Position numbers and translations under genes: made by a program. Shown one piece after another: positions 11,386-45,954 of a DNA stretch of 64,000 bases. The stretch's first letter is position 1, and each line of letters begins with the position of its first letter. The notes under the pieces were generated by a model. That model was given only the letters and a program-made list of their open reading frames with translations. It was not told the DNA's origin and did no database searches. Source of the stretch: Tillus elongatus (lineage: Eukaryota; Arthropoda; Insecta; Coleoptera; Cleridae); the NCBI GenBank assembly GCA_964006375.1, contig OZ023270.1, forward strand, positions 52,812,120 through 52,876,119. Direction: 5' to 3'.

Positions 11386-13945
11386 GAACCTATAGGGAAG
11401 CTATAGTCTCTGCATATCACGAAAACTGCCCACTAAGGTCAAAGAGAGACAGTCGGGGGTCTACTTGGTGAAATAATAACCTCAATAAACTACGAAGAGA
11501 AGTTAGACGTCTCTTCAATCGTGCTAAGATTACAGGCAACTGGGAGCAATATAAAACCGCTCTAACACACTATAACAAAGAGATAAGGGACGCTAAGAGG
11601 GAGTCCTGGAGGAGGTTCTGCGGGGACATTAATAATATGCCCAGCAGCGCCAGAATCCACAGTATTCTCTCACGCGACCGAGTACAGGAACTGGGATCTA
11701 TAAAACGACCAGATGGTTCCTTTACTGAATCTTGGAAAGAAACGTTAGAGCTCTTAGCACACACACACTTCCCGGATTGTCTGATCCTGAGCAACGGAGA
11801 GGTCCTACCAGCTGAGGGACGATTCAAACGCCCCCATAAGGAGGACTGGCAAGTTGCTCGGAGAATAGTCACAGCCTCGGCAGTGGAGTGTGCTGTGAAT
11901 CATTTCCAGCCATTCAAGTCGCCAGGGGATGATGGGGTGGTGCCGGTCCTACTACAAAAGGGACTGGAGATTCTTCTACCTTTCCTTATCAGGCTGTTCA
12001 GAGCCAGCCTGGCCTGGAACTATATTCCATCCAGCTGGACGGTGGTTAGGGGGGTTTACATTCCCAAATTGGGACGTAAGGACCTCCTACCCACATCACT
12101 GAGACCTCTCAGTATTACATCATTCCTGTTGAAGGGATTGGAAAAAATACTGGATGGACACATAAGGGGGAACATCCTGGCCAATAACCCCCTAAATACC
12201 CACCAGTATGCCTACCAAACTGGCAAATCCACTGAGTTAGCGCTCAATAACCTCGTCGAGAAAATCACCCACTCTCTGGAAAATGGAGAGGTTGCGGTGG
12301 CAGCATTTCTCGACATCGAAGGAGCATTTAATAATGCATTACCTATCTCCCTCTACGAGGCCACTATTGCTAGGGGGGTGGAACCTACCATTTGTGGCTG
12401 GATCGGAAACATGCTGCACAATCGGACTATTATTACCTCATTGCGGGGGGAGGTGGTCGGGGTCAGGGCTGCGAGGGGGTGCCCTTGGGGGGCGTACTAT
12501 CCCCCCTGCTGTGGTCCCTCTTTGTGGACGATCTGCTGGCTATTCTCGAACTCTGGGAGGTTGAGGTCCAGGCGTATGCTGATGATCTCGTCATAATGGT
12601 TAGAGGCAAACCTGAGGAAGAACTGGCTAGTACTCTTCAGGAAGCACTAAATGTAATCAATGATTGGTGCCAGAGGGAACAGATGTCTGTGAACCCTCGC
12701 AAAACGATCATTGTTCCATTCACCAAAAGAAGAAGGTTGGACAAATTAAAACCACCTATTCTCATGGGAGAAACCATTCCATTTTCGGACCAAGCAAAAT
12801 ATCTGGGAGTTATCCTAGATAAGAAGCTCAACTGGGACATACAGTTAGAAAACGTTATCCGCAGGGCAAAACTGTCCCTGTGGACCTGCCGGAGAATCTG
12901 TGGTAACAACTGGGGAACAAACCCCCAACAGATGTACTGGCTCTATGTAGTGGTTATCAGGCCAATGATAACATATGGAGCCATAGTTTGGTGGCCTAGG
13001 GTACTTCGTGGTATCGCGAGGGCCAAACTGGCTCATCTACAGAGACAAGCTTGTCTGATGATAACGGGAGCGATAAGCACCGCACCATCAGCCGCTCTGG
13101 AGGTCCTCCTCAATATTCCCCCACTTCACATATGGGTGGAGATGGTGGCGAGGTGGACAACGTACAGACTAAAACAAACGGCAGATAACATGCCGAGGGA
13201 AGTCAATCTGAGAGGGTCCGGTCTCCTTGATGACAGTGATTGTCACAGGATACTGGGAATGGTCTCAGACTTGATGCCTACAAAAATCAGCAGAGACCTG
13301 ACTTTCAAGACCGTCCTCCCGGAAAGGGAGGACTGACACCGGAATCAATCGACCCTGTAGAGAGCGGACCTCTGCTGGTACTCTGACGGCTCCAAAACCA
13401 ATTTGGGAGTAGGAGCCGGCGCATATGGGGGCAGCACCGATGCTAGACTATCAGCTAGCCTCGGCAAGTACGCAACCATACACCAGGCAGAAGTGTATGC
13501 CATCGAGATGTGTGCAAGGGAAAGTTTAAAAGACCTGTGCACAAACAAATCGATAAAGATATATGCAGATAGCCAAGCTGCAATAAAGGCTCTTGGTTCC
13601 TACCGGTGTAATTCAAAGACGGTATGGACAGGACACTGCCGCTTGCGGCACCACATGCACCGTATTGGTATATAGTGCCGGCTGTGCATGGAGAATGAAG
13701 AAACAGCAGAGCACGTGCTGTGTTACTGTCCGGCTGCGGACAGGACTAGATACCTGCTCTTTGGCAAGGTAAAGCTTGCTCCAGAAGACCTGGATCAACT
13801 TTCGCCCACAAAGATTATCGACCTCTGCAGGAGGCTGGATTTGTTGGGCGAAATATAGACTTTAGGCGTGAGCCACAATAGACTTTAAGATCGCGGTGGA
13901 GGGCCGATATGGCCCACTCACATACAAACCTAACCTAACCTAACC
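11386..13945 (+). pseudogene. I/Outcast-type non-LTR retrotransposon with RNase H, copy 2
   Basis: This copy keeps the RT core that copy 1 lost: LRPLSITSFLLKGLEKIL, FLDIEGAFNNA, and YADD at 12575-12586, followed by AKYLGVILDKKLNW. A frameshift in a G-rich stretch near 12470-12500 separates two RT frames (11637-12596 and 12392-13336). A Trp codon is TGA at 13334-13336. Most of the RNase H second half is deleted: RCNSKTVW joins TGHCRLRHHMHRIG at about 13625. The reading frame ends at TAG 13856-13858. The 3' tail ends with three CCTAA units (13929-13943). The upstream limit is a 5' truncation abutting copy 1. Confidence 0.9.
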
Positions 13946-14250
13946 ACTCCAATTTGAGTATGACTTTGACAGCGAAGTTATAAATATTTTTGAGCAACTT
14001 TACCAATTGTAGTGTAGTAGTGTGTAGATTTAGTGTAACTCACAAATTATTTGGCAAAATTAACCATTTCACGCCATTTGATGGTATTTATAGGCCATTT
14101 TGTATTATCTATTTCATGTTGCCTAACTCCTGATATATAATACAGTCAATATAGAATATGTAGTTTTGTTCAACAGTTGTTTATTAGGTAGGGTGATGGG
14201 TGTAAACTGATTTTCTTTATCTAAAAGTTATCAAAAAAATACAAAATAAC
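13946..14250. other. unassigned AT-rich spacer
   Basis: No gene, structured repeat or recognisable element was seen between the CCTAA tail and the next retrotransposon remnant. Confidence 0.6.
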
Positions 14251-16650
14251 ACCATGCTGAACGATGCCGAGAAGAGACTGGTTAAATACCAGGGAAGTGG
14301 CAACAGTATCCAACATCTAATAGACAAACTCATTTGAGCCATTTAAGTCTCCGGGACTGAATGGCATACCAGCCATGTTGCCAAAAAACCCGACCTCTCG
14401 CTCACATACATTTGCAGAATACTCCAGAGCCAGTTTGGACTGGACAAATATCGGTCGAGAGGATTACTCACAGGCAAAATAGTTTAGACCCATCAGTCTT
14501 TTGTACTTAAGACTAGAAAAACTGCTTGATAAACATATAAGAAGGGGGATTCTAATGGAAAATAGTTCATGTTTAGATCAGGTTCTTCAACAGAAACCGC
14601 TCTCCACTGTCCTTCAGATCAATCAACAGAGCCATAAGGTACTTTGGCATAGAGGAGACATTGTGCAGATATATTGTATGCTGAAAAGTAAGGTGGTAAA
14701 CACGATATTAATGGTGAAAAACCCCAATTGCCCGGGTTGTCATGGATGGGGCTGCAGCAAAGACTTAGTAACGAGGGATTTAACCTGCCAGGATATCTGG
14801 ACGATTTGGTTATTTGTCAGAAGAAAAGTTACAGGAAATAAAGAATGCATGCAACATGCTCTGCCCTGGTAGAAAGGTCATAGAGTCAGTTCTGAAAAGT
14901 CCACAATAGTACTGTTTACCAGTAAGAGAAACACAGAGGGAATTGGTAATCTGTTTCTGTATGGTAAGCAAATTCTTGTGTTGGGAGAGGTAAGATACTT
15001 GAGAGTCATAGACTCTCAACTTAACTGGAACCAGGATATCGAAAAAAATTGTCAAAAAATCTGTGATAATGCTTATGACAGTCAGATGAATGTACAACCA
15101 AAACTGGGGTCTAATGGTACACTGGCTATATACCAGGGTGGTAAAACCAGCAATAACATAGGTTGTATTAGTATGATGGCCAAAAGTCAGACAAGAGGCT
15201 ACCAAGCTCAAACTAAGCACGTTATGAAGACTTGTTTGTTTGGGAATGGGGCAATGAGAACCACCCCAACATGGCGGCCATGGAGACTCTTGGACCTTCC
15301 ACCACTTTACATTGTGATTCTGGGAGAGGCTAGGCTCCCCAGAATGAAACGGTCCAGTTACCTGACATGTCAATGCCAGACATACAAGCTTGGTGCATGA
15401 TGCGGGGAACCCATATTTGATATAAATTCTGACTACACCACTGGTCTAGAGGTAATAATAAAAGATCGAAAGGAGCCGACAGAAAATTAACTCAAATGTC
15501 CACCTGAAGTATACGGCCACATGCCAAGAACAGATATTCCTGTCCTCTGGGCAGACAGTTTTTCAGGCTGAAGTGTATGCACTAATAGGGTGCGCTAAAG
15601 AAAACAAGTAGGCCTATTCAAATATACAGATCTTTATTATGTCAGACTGTACTCAAGGCTATTGAAAGTGTTCTCAGCACTTCTCTCGGAGCACTAGTGG
15701 TACTGGAACATAGTAAAGTTGATCTGAGTGCCCAGCCACTGAAGCATTCGAGAATTGAAAAAGCTGATTAATTGGCGAGGCGGGGCGTGGAGACGAAATC
15801 AATGTGAAGAGAACCGACCCTACCTACACCAAAATGTGAGATTTGAAGGGAAATCAAACTGAGGATTCGGAGTCAGCACACTTATTACTGGGTAAACTGA
15901 CCAGGACTCAAACCTAACAAAGAACTAATACAAAACCAATGAAACAAAACGACCACAGAACTGATACACTGTATTACAGAGCAGCTCAGGTTCATTGTAG
16001 GATATCTGACAGGATATATGACTGTCAGGGTGCATCTTGAAAAAAAAAGATATATGAAGGTGACCTGACTTAAAGATTATGCAATAAAGAACCTGAAACG
16101 CCACCAAATGATTACAGTGCCCCCACATGAACATACCTGTACAGTTCCTTACCTGGGTGTGAAAAGCATGCAGAATAAGGGTCAGCACAATAAGCGTTTT
16201 AGGCTGCGGTGCACCCAGCACGTAAATTGCAGATAGACCCATTAGACAAAAACCGGATCTCAGTTCAAAGAGAGCTGTGGAGCTGCTAAATATTAGCAGA
16301 GGATAGCTCAGGAACATAACAGGACTCTTGACGGGACACATGGCTGTCAAGAAACACCTGCATAAAATAGGGTGGCTCGAGGTGGACCTGGCATGCACTC
16401 TGCGGCGGGGGGCGTAATCAGCCCAGTGAGTGTAAAGCTCTGGACCGCATAAGACAACTGCTCTACAGACAGCCTAGACTGGAGATAGAGCCATGTAAAA
16501 CTTCACCCTACGAATTGCTGTGCAGACTAGTTCAAGGCACCGTGATTTTGGAATGGGTGGAGGAGAAAAGACAAAGGGCATGCACAATAAGCCAAAGACT
16601 GCAGTGCTATCGGGGCGGCAAAGGCGCTGGCGAGCCCTAGAGGAAAAAAA
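14250..16650 (+). pseudogene. heavily decayed non-LTR retrotransposon with A tail
   Basis: Scattered frames retain RT-type motifs in order: FKSPGLNGIPAM (about 14340), LEKLLDKHIRRGIL (about 14510), and the thumb motif RYLRVIDSQLNWNQDIEK (about 14990). After these come RNase H-like pieces (about 15540-15800) and a C-terminal TGHMAVKKHLHKIGW block (about 16336). Many stops and shifts separate them. The 3' end reads gtgctatcggggcggc ... gagg and closes with a short A run at 16644-16650. That same 3' end is the source type for the 58-bp insert at 20417. It appears to be inserted against the IS630/mariner remnant that starts immediately downstream. Confidence 0.75.
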
Positions 16651-16654
16651 GTGC

Positions 16655-17110
16655 TCCGATAGGCAACCATTCACAACTAGACAGTAGCCCAATTGTAACA
16701 TTCTCGTCGTAACAGTCGCCAAGTGATATTCAGAAATTTGGTCACGTTTTGTTTAAATTGCAGCTGTCAAAGATTCCACAGTGTTGTAAGTTAGCCTATT
16801 CTTATACAACTGTTGTTTCAAAAACCCTATGGGTATAAGTGGATTGATGAAAGGTCTGATGAGCGTGGCGATCACTGGAAGGTTCCACCACATTCTATCC
16901 AGCTGCATGGAAAAGTAATATCTAAAAACTCACCTACTTCCTGAGCATTATTTGCTGAACAACCATCGTGCTGGAACCACAGGGTTCGGATTTCCACAAT
17001 TTTTACAAATTCTGGACCTACAGAGTCTTGTAATATAAAGATATATTTTTCTCCTGTTATAACACCATCTAAGTCCTATTATTCTCAGGTTCAGAATGCC
17101 TACCAAAACA
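16655..17110 (-). pseudogene. IS630/mariner-type DDE transposase remnant
   Basis: Read on the minus strand, 17070-16815 gives GVITGEKYIFILQDS, then LWFQHDGCSANNAQEV (second catalytic Asp), FPCSWIECGG and SPRSSDLSSI (region of the third catalytic acidic residue). A shifted frame gives FLKQQLYKNRLTYNTVESL and a C-terminal LGYCLVVNGCLSEH. This is the standard order of insect IS630/Tc1-mariner transposases with a DDE_3 domain. An in-frame TGA and TAG plus frameshifts mark it as dead. The C-terminus abuts the A tail of the preceding retrotransposon. Confidence 0.75.
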
Positions 17111-17524
17111 TTTACATTTACATACATATATGTATGGGTCCTAGTTACTAAACGTAAGTTATGTCTAGACCAACCAACACCTGTAGTTTTGGACACTGAG
17201 TTCAAAGACACAAAAAGATGCATTCATCTGTAAATAAAATATTTACACGAAAATGTTCAATCTCCATTGCACAAGTTCATCATAAGTTCACAGAACTTCG
17301 TTCTTCTTGCATCATCTTCAATCAGAAATTCTCAATGGTGTTGATATTTAAAAGATCGATATTTGTATTTCTCAAAACTCTATGTGAAGTTTTAAAGTGC
17401 CCAGATTTGGCTGAATGTTTTTAAGACTTAACATTATTATTTTTAGTGACACTGTTAAGAACACTCACGGCTGAAGCAGAAACTTAAGGGTTTGTAAAAT
17501 ACTGTTCTTGCGACATTTTCTCCA

Positions 17525-18104
17525 CAGATGTAAGCAGAATTTTTGTACTTCAGAATAGATGTCTCATAAGTCTACTGAACTTGGAACAAACAGCAAGCTG
17601 TAAACCATACGTCATAAGCGAAAAAAATACTTACAGTCACATGTATATACATTTTGAATGCAGTAATGTTTATAAAAAAACACAGTGAACTGTTTAAGGA
17701 GTGTTTACGTACACACGAGCATAATACTAGAAATAAAGATCTAAATAGCCAAAGACAAAACTTCACATATTAGAAAAAAAGTACATGTCGCCATCATAGA
17801 AATATATAACCATGTACCTAATGAAATAAAAAAATGCAATCATTCCACACTCAAAACAAAACTGAGAAGAATATTAGAAGAGAAGGCTTACTATACTGTT
17901 GATGAGTACTTAGCTGATAAAACAATACAAGGGGAAAATATGGGAGATAATCAAATTGTAGTCCATTTTATTTTGTTTTATTTTATTTTATTTGAACTTA
18001 TGTATTTTTTGTTTTGTTTGTTACTATTTTGACAAGTTTCACACCCATTACGGGTAATGTATACATGTTGTATGAAACAAATAAAGCATTATTATTATTA
18101 TTAA
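17525..18104 (+). pseudogene. CR1/jockey-like non-LTR retrotransposon, 3' end
   Basis: Broken frames read FVLQNRCLISLLNLEQTASC, YSHMYIHFECSNVYKK, THEHNTRNKDL, then IYNHVPNEIKKCN and LEEKAYYTVDEYLADK. This is the usual C-terminal series after the RT domain of CR1/jockey-type elements. The 3' UTR (tcacacccattacggg...aataaagc) ends in a short ATT repeat at about 18087-18103, a typical tail. The upstream part is lost, by 5' truncation. Confidence 0.75.
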
Positions 18105-18557
18105 CCAGTAGTCAGATTCTGATTCTAATGGATTCACAGCCCTTTGATGCGTTTACAGGCTTTGTTACCAGAGCTGTACTTTTCAAAATCATCAATAATA
18201 TTCTGATAGTAACTAGACTAGAAATATGCTTATCTGGATAACTATTATCCCGATGATACCATTTGATAAAGATTATCTTCTGTCTTCTTTAACATGATAA
18301 TTATCTATTCATTTTGTGTACAGACAGTTACAGTGATTCCACTATCGAGTCCATTTTAGATTAAATCACGGGTAATTATTGAAAGTTAAAGCAAATGCCA
18401 ATTTATTTCAAATAACTGTCAAATTGTGTTTATGTAGACCATGGATGCATAATTCAAAAGGTCATCCGACTCCGACAAACCTCTGCCATCTTTCCTCTAA
18501 AGTCTCAGATTGTATTAAACAAGAATAGAAAATCCACTGCTGTTCACGAATATACAA

Positions 18558-20822
18558 TTGTATTCTGTGGATAAGTCCAAAGTGTATGTAAATGAAAGTT
18601 ACCGTACATTCAGTAAGACTTTTATAACGGCGATGGATGGGATATTCAAGAAGAAAAGAATAGTTGTGAATGACAAAAACAGGGGCTCATGGATAAATAA
18701 TGGCATTAAAGCGAAATGTGGCATCAAAAGACAGCTATATGAGGGAGTATTGAACAACACTGTTTCTAAAGAAGTATACAACAACTTTGCTAGGGATTTG
18801 AAGAGTGATTGCAGGCAAGCTAAGCAAACATACAATACTAACTTCATAAAGACAGCGACAAACAAGACTAAAGCTACGTGGCAGGTAGTAAGGCAGGTGA
18901 CTGGATGCTCAGGAGGCCATTTGACCTAAAAAATTTCACTATAGATGTGGATACGGATCGGTTAAATTACATAAATAAGTATCTGACCAACGTGTGTAAA
19001 AACATCAACACCAACAATGCTCCAGTAACAGATAAAATTAAATATGTGAATGACACAATATTTTTTTACCCCACCCATGAAAGTGAAGTGTACAATACGA
19101 TTTTTGAACTTAGAAACACCAATTCAGTAGGTTTTGACGACATTCCAGTAAGGCTGCTGAAAGAATGTGCTGATGTTTTAGTCAGGCCATTGGCACATAT
19201 CATTAACTTATGCCTGGCTCAGGGATTGTTTCCGGATGACCTGAAAAACTCACTAGTGATTCTGATACACAAGAGTGGGGACATATATCTACTTGCCAAC
19301 TATAGACCTATCTCACTAATTTCTAATATAGCAAAAATAATAGAAAAAATTATATGTAAGTGAATAGTGGCTTTTTTAGAGAAACACAAAATATTTAGTG
19401 AGAATCAAAATGGCTATATTAAGAAAAGGTCAACTAACAGGGCAATATTTCAAGTTATCAAGGAAATTACAGAGGGACTAAATAAGCGTGAAAGCACAAT
19501 GTGTATGATGCTGGATTTATCTAAAGCTTTTGATAGTGTGTCCCACAACACACTGTTAGTTAAGTTGGAATTGCTAGGTTTCAGGGGAGTCTCGCTGAAT
19601 TTAATGAAGTCATACCTATTAGGCAGGAAACAATGTGTGGCTTTTAATGATTATAGGACAGGGGTATTTCTGGCATCTGAGTGGAAGATTATAGAACGAG
19701 GTGTGCTTCAGGGCTCAATCCTTGGGCCAGTCTTGTTCTTACTTTATATTAACGAACTGTCTGAAGTATTGCCCAATAAGACAACCCTGTTTGCTGACAA
19801 TACATCTTTGGTGTTGCGAGCTCCTTCATATAGTGATCTAATTTATGAAGCATCACAATCACTGAGAATTCTAGAACAGTGGTATAATGGAATGGACTTA
19901 CAATTGAATGTGACCAAAACAAATTTAATCTCATTTAACTATTTTAGGGGTAACCAGTTATCGCTGAAATTCAACTCAGAATCGCTGAGCACACAGGATG
20001 ATGTTAAGTTTTTGGGCTTGAAGCTTGATTCTCAGTTGAACTAGAGGGCTCATGTTGGCTATCTGGCAGGTAAACTGTCAGCGTTTAGTTATGCTCTGCG
20101 TGTTTTGTCCGATTCTAGTAGTATTAGTGCTGGCCTCGAGGCGTACTACGCATATGTGAACTCAAGGCTTCGATATGGACTAATGTTCTGGGGGAATTCC
20201 ATAGAAGCTGGTAGAATCTTTAGGCTCCAAAAGGCATGTATCCGCAGCATATTTAATCTCAATTATAGGGGTTCATGGAGGAAAACATTCCTCGACAACA
20301 GAATACTTACCTTGCCAAGTTTGTATATATTGGAGTGTGCGTGTTTTGTTAGGGAAAACCGGAGTTTGTTATCAGATTGTGAATAACAGCATCAATACAA
20401 CACTAGAGCACGTTTACGGTGCTATCGGGGCGGCAAGGCCGCGGACGAGCCCTGAGGGACCAAAAAAAAAAAAAAGAGCACGTTTAAAGGATCAGTTAAT
20501 TGCTCCACAAACTACAAAAAGTATTGTTTACAATAGTGCTGTGGTGCAGTCCCTAAAGGTGTACAACAAACTGACGGTGCAGATAAAGGAGCTTCCACCT
20601 GCAAAGATGAGAAAGACACTAAACAATATTCGGGCGGCAAAGGCCTATTATAATATTGAGGTCTTTTTAGCTGACAAGTTGTAGCTGTTGGTAATTAATG
20701 TCGTGATTGTATAGTTTTTTTGAATTGTAATTCCTGTTTTTTTTAATTTTTAAATGTTGACGTGTTCTACACATTTTTTATGTATTGATGGTGCGAATAA
20801 ATTTATTATATTATTATTATTT
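18558..20822 (+). pseudogene. CR1/L2-like non-LTR retrotransposon, nearly continuous RT
   Basis: Four adjacent frames make up one RT protein: 18558-18929, 18878-19363, 19367-20044 and 20105-20684. Motifs: YRPISLISNIAKIIEKI, ENQNGYIKKRSTNRAI, LDLSKAFDSVSHNTLL, GVLQGSILGPVLFLLYIN, and a catalytic box reading FADN rather than FADD at about 19789-19800. The thumb (DVKFLGLKLDSQLN) and C-terminal series follow. Breaks: a frameshift near 18890, TGA near 19362, TAG at 20042-20044, and a frameshift plus 58-bp insert near 20385-20475. The tail ends with TTATTA repeats at about 20800-20822. The changed catalytic residue and the stops mean no activity. Confidence 0.9.
20417..20474 (+). mobile_element. 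58-bp retroposed 3' end with 12-bp target duplication
   Basis: The insert begins cggtgctatcggggcggc and ends with about 13 A residues. It is flanked by perfect copies of agagcacgttta at 20405-20416 and 20475-20486. Its body matches the 3' end of the decayed non-LTR element at 16603-16650. It is thus an extremely 5'-truncated insertion inside another retrotransposon. Confidence 0.88.
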
Positions 20823-21762
<940 letters not shown>

Positions 21763-22098
21763 TTATCCGGATATATAAAACTGTATAAAAGATATATTTT
21801 GCATCTTTAAAATAATGGACATGGAATGTCTAGTACCTGTGTAAACTTGACATTTTTTCCATACAGAAAAAAATTAAGTTTGAAACATTTAAAGCAGTTT
21901 TATATCTTACAGTTATACAGCGCATCATAGAAAAATCGCTGGATCTTGCAAATACAAAAAGAAAATTTGGTTGCATCGGTGAACTGACAAATGGTCAGTG
22001 GTTGTTTGATCCCATATCTTAATTGATCACCACTGATATTAGTACAGGCAATAGAGGAGCCCGTTACTCTTGTCCATAATGCACTAAACTACAGGAGT

Positions 22099-22205
<107 letters not shown>

Positions 22206-22609
22206 TTCAGAATTACGTACTGAATGTAAAAACACAAAATCCTTACAAATTAGGAGGGCGGAAGTGCCGCCATTTTGAGAAAAACCGTTTCGGCCAATAT
22301 CTCCATAACTGTGCACTTTAGACCAAAAATGGTAATGACCTTTATTGTAGATAATTGCATATCTCATCTTTTTTTGTTAAATATTTTTTTGCATCACTCA
22401 CCGTTTACAACTTTTATGACTATTAGCATTCATTTATTGACTTTTTTACCTATGCCTTGGTTAACAATTGTTTAAGAAATAAAATGCTTATAACTTAACT
22501 TTTCAATCGACAAATTTCCTACAATTTTTATTAAAAACTTTGTTTCTCAAATCAATATTTGCAAAGTTATAACGCATTAAATGTTACACTTTTTTCAATT
22601 GACAAATTT

Positions 22610-23070
22610 TTCTGGAAATATTTTAGTAAAATGAAGGACAATGACGGTTGAAGCTAAGACTTCAGGTTTTGTAAAACATTCTTCTTGAGACATTTTCTTT
22701 CCATAGCTTATATTAGTTTCAGGTTCTTTGCGTACATGTTGCCAATTTTGACGTTTTAATTCGCGACTTTGACGTTTTGAGGAAAACCCCAATTTATTTT
22801 TCTTTAAATGCCTATAACTTTTTTGCCTTTGAACCTACAAACCTAAATTTTGGTAGGTAATTTACTATAATGACATAAACCTGTGTACCAAATTTAGTTG
22901 CCCTTACTTTGTTATTTCCGGAGATATGATTTTTTTTCGAAAGAAAAAATTTTCCGGGAAAACCTGGAGAGATTCTTTTGGCTGACGAACTTATCCAAGC
23001 CACTTACAAGAGGAAGGTATTCACCAAATTTAATTAAAATCGGCCCATTATTTTTTGAGTTATTGGTGTG

Positions 23071-23152
<82 letters not shown>

Positions 23153-23283
23153 ATATAAAAATTGAAACTGACCCCGGATATGTGTTCTAGGGGGCATAAT
23201 TAGCGCCTATTTCAATTTTTTTTTTCAAAATTCAAAAGTCGGGGTCTCCTCATTAGTGAATTCTTTAAATAAAATGCACTAAT
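22610..23283 (-). mobile_element. Helentron-like element, 5' portion
   Basis: On the minus strand this reads from the 5' hairpin (AGTGCATTTTA ... TTCACTAATGAGGAGACC, right edge at about 23283) through a TA run (23077-23148) and the [17 protein letters not shown] segment. It ends near tcattttactaaaatattt, where the family consensus would continue for about 700 bp. The 3' half is missing. Confidence 0.75.
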
Positions 23284-23705
23284 AATAATTTGAGAAAAAA
23301 AAAGTTTTAAGTAAAAAAAAATGTCGATGGAAAAGTTGAGTTATAAGCATTTTATTTTTTAAACAATTATTAACAAAGATATAGGTAAAAAAGTCAATAA
23401 ATGAATGCTAATAGTCGTATAAGTTGTAAACAGTGAGTGATACAAAAAAAAATAACAAAAAAGATGAAAAATGCAATTATTTACAATAAAGGTCATTACC
23501 ATTTTTGGTCTAAAGTGGACGGTTACGGAGATATAGGTCGAAACGGTTTTTCTCAAAATGGCGGCACTTCCGTCCTCCTAATTTGTAAGGATTTTGAGCT
23601 TTTACATTCAGTACGTCATTCTGAACCTATCTATCAAAAGAAAAATAACTCCTGTAGTTTAATGCAGAAAAAAATTCTCTATTGCCTGTACTATATTGGA
23701 ACACT

Positions 23706-24795
23706 CATTAAAAAATAAAAACAATTACAAAAACTACATGTCATATAAATTTTATTTTTATTTTACAATAAAATCAACAGAGAATAAAACCAGCATTAGG
23801 AAAGCTGATACATTATTTTACACAATGGTATTAGATCAAACAAATTAATTATTTTTTTAAATAAAATTTTGTTTTATTTATTTTGACTTAATTCCTCTGA
23901 AAATTAATAAATATACCTATTACAATTCCTATGGTCTTTTTTTAGTTAGTAATTCAGTAATACGCCATCAAAAGAAACGGCATTAATGATTTATGTATTG
24001 TGGCTTTTGTGACTGCATTACATCTTGGAAAATAAAGAAGAATGACAATGTACTGATTGCAAAAAAATAGATAAAACGAGCAAAGTATTGAAAAGAAACG
24101 AGTCAAGGAAACAATGCAATTTTATTGTTTAATTATTTACATTATTGATTTTGTTATTTATGAAAGGAATTTCATAAAATTCACGCTAATTAAATTAGGC
24201 AACTTAAAAAAAAAAGCTTCGAAAAGTTTGCACGAAGCTTATTTTTAGTGTCCAGCCAAAACAACCAAAACCGAAACATCCTTTTAAGGTAATTCTTTTG
24301 TATATGTTTCACGTTTCTGTTCATTTTAGCTAGTTAAAAATATGTGTTTGTGTTCATTGAAGCAGTTATTTATTTTATAAATTCATATTTTAGTTGTTCT
24401 AAGAAAACGATCTATTCTATTTGATATGGGATGAGGTTCCGATATTCCGATCGCTCTCCAAGGCTGCACGAAAGCTCACGAACGTAGTTTCGGTTTCAAT
24501 CGTAACTTCGGCAGATTTTCTGCCGAAACCGAAACTCTAATTTCGCGAAACCGAAAGTTCGATCGGACACTACTTACTTTCATAATACCATAGGGACTTT
24601 AACAGCAGAAGGTTGATTGGCATTTCCATGAAATTAAAAATAACATAATATACCTAATGAAAAGTTAAAGGTACATTCATTAACAGTCAAAAAGTCATAG
24701 ACTATATACTAAAAATATAAATGCTTTATCACAAAATCAGTCACGATACCCCTCACCTCCTAAAACTTGGAACGCTAAAAGTCTAAAAAGTTTTT
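23706..24795. other. region downstream of ERp29, no gene recognised
   Basis: AT-rich sequence. One structured patch at 24440-24560 has TTTCGGTTTCG-type repeats and the hairpin ttcggcagattttctgccgaa; it may be a decayed short inverted-repeat element. The rest of the ERp29 3' UTR should run leftward from 24795; no clear AATAAA was found near the stop. Confidence 0.5.
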
Positions 24796-45708
<20,913 letters not shown>

Positions 45709-45904
45709 TTTTTGCAAATATATAAAAGTCGGGTAAACGTTCTTCAAGTATACCGTCGCTCTAAACGCTACACTTAATAATATTAATGGTAATTGAGCTT
45801 AATATCAATATCCGACTTAATTTTAAAACAACCTCAAAAAGTATGATTATGTATATGTATTAAGAATTAATGTATTTAATCTATTATATTTAAGTAAACA
45901 AACA

Positions 45905-45938
45905 CACGTCAAATGTTTGCATGGCTTGCAGTCATTGG
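45905..45938 (-). promoter_or_regulatory. ERSE-like and UPRE-like motifs upstream of ERp29
   Basis: On the gene's strand, CCAAT (45938-45934), nine bases, then CCATG (45924-45920) fits the ER-stress element CCAAT-N9-CCACG with one mismatch. TGACGTG (45911-45905) is the core of the XBP1/ATF6 UPRE. They lie about 200-230 bp upstream of the start codon, where such elements occur in ER chaperone genes. Binding is inferred only. Confidence 0.45.
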
Positions 45939-45954
45939 TTGGTCTAGAAAGTGG

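Noticed and set aside
13926..13945. Interstitial telomere array
   Set aside because: There are only three CCTAA units, directly at the 3' end of a retrotransposon.
15925..16398. 157-codon minus-strand ORF
   Set aside because: It is antisense to a decayed non-LTR element and has no recognisable domain.
45709..45747. Upstream Met (45745-45747) as the ERp29 start
   Set aside because: It would place 13 residues (MKNVYPTFIYLQK) before the signal peptide; the downstream Met fits the family better.
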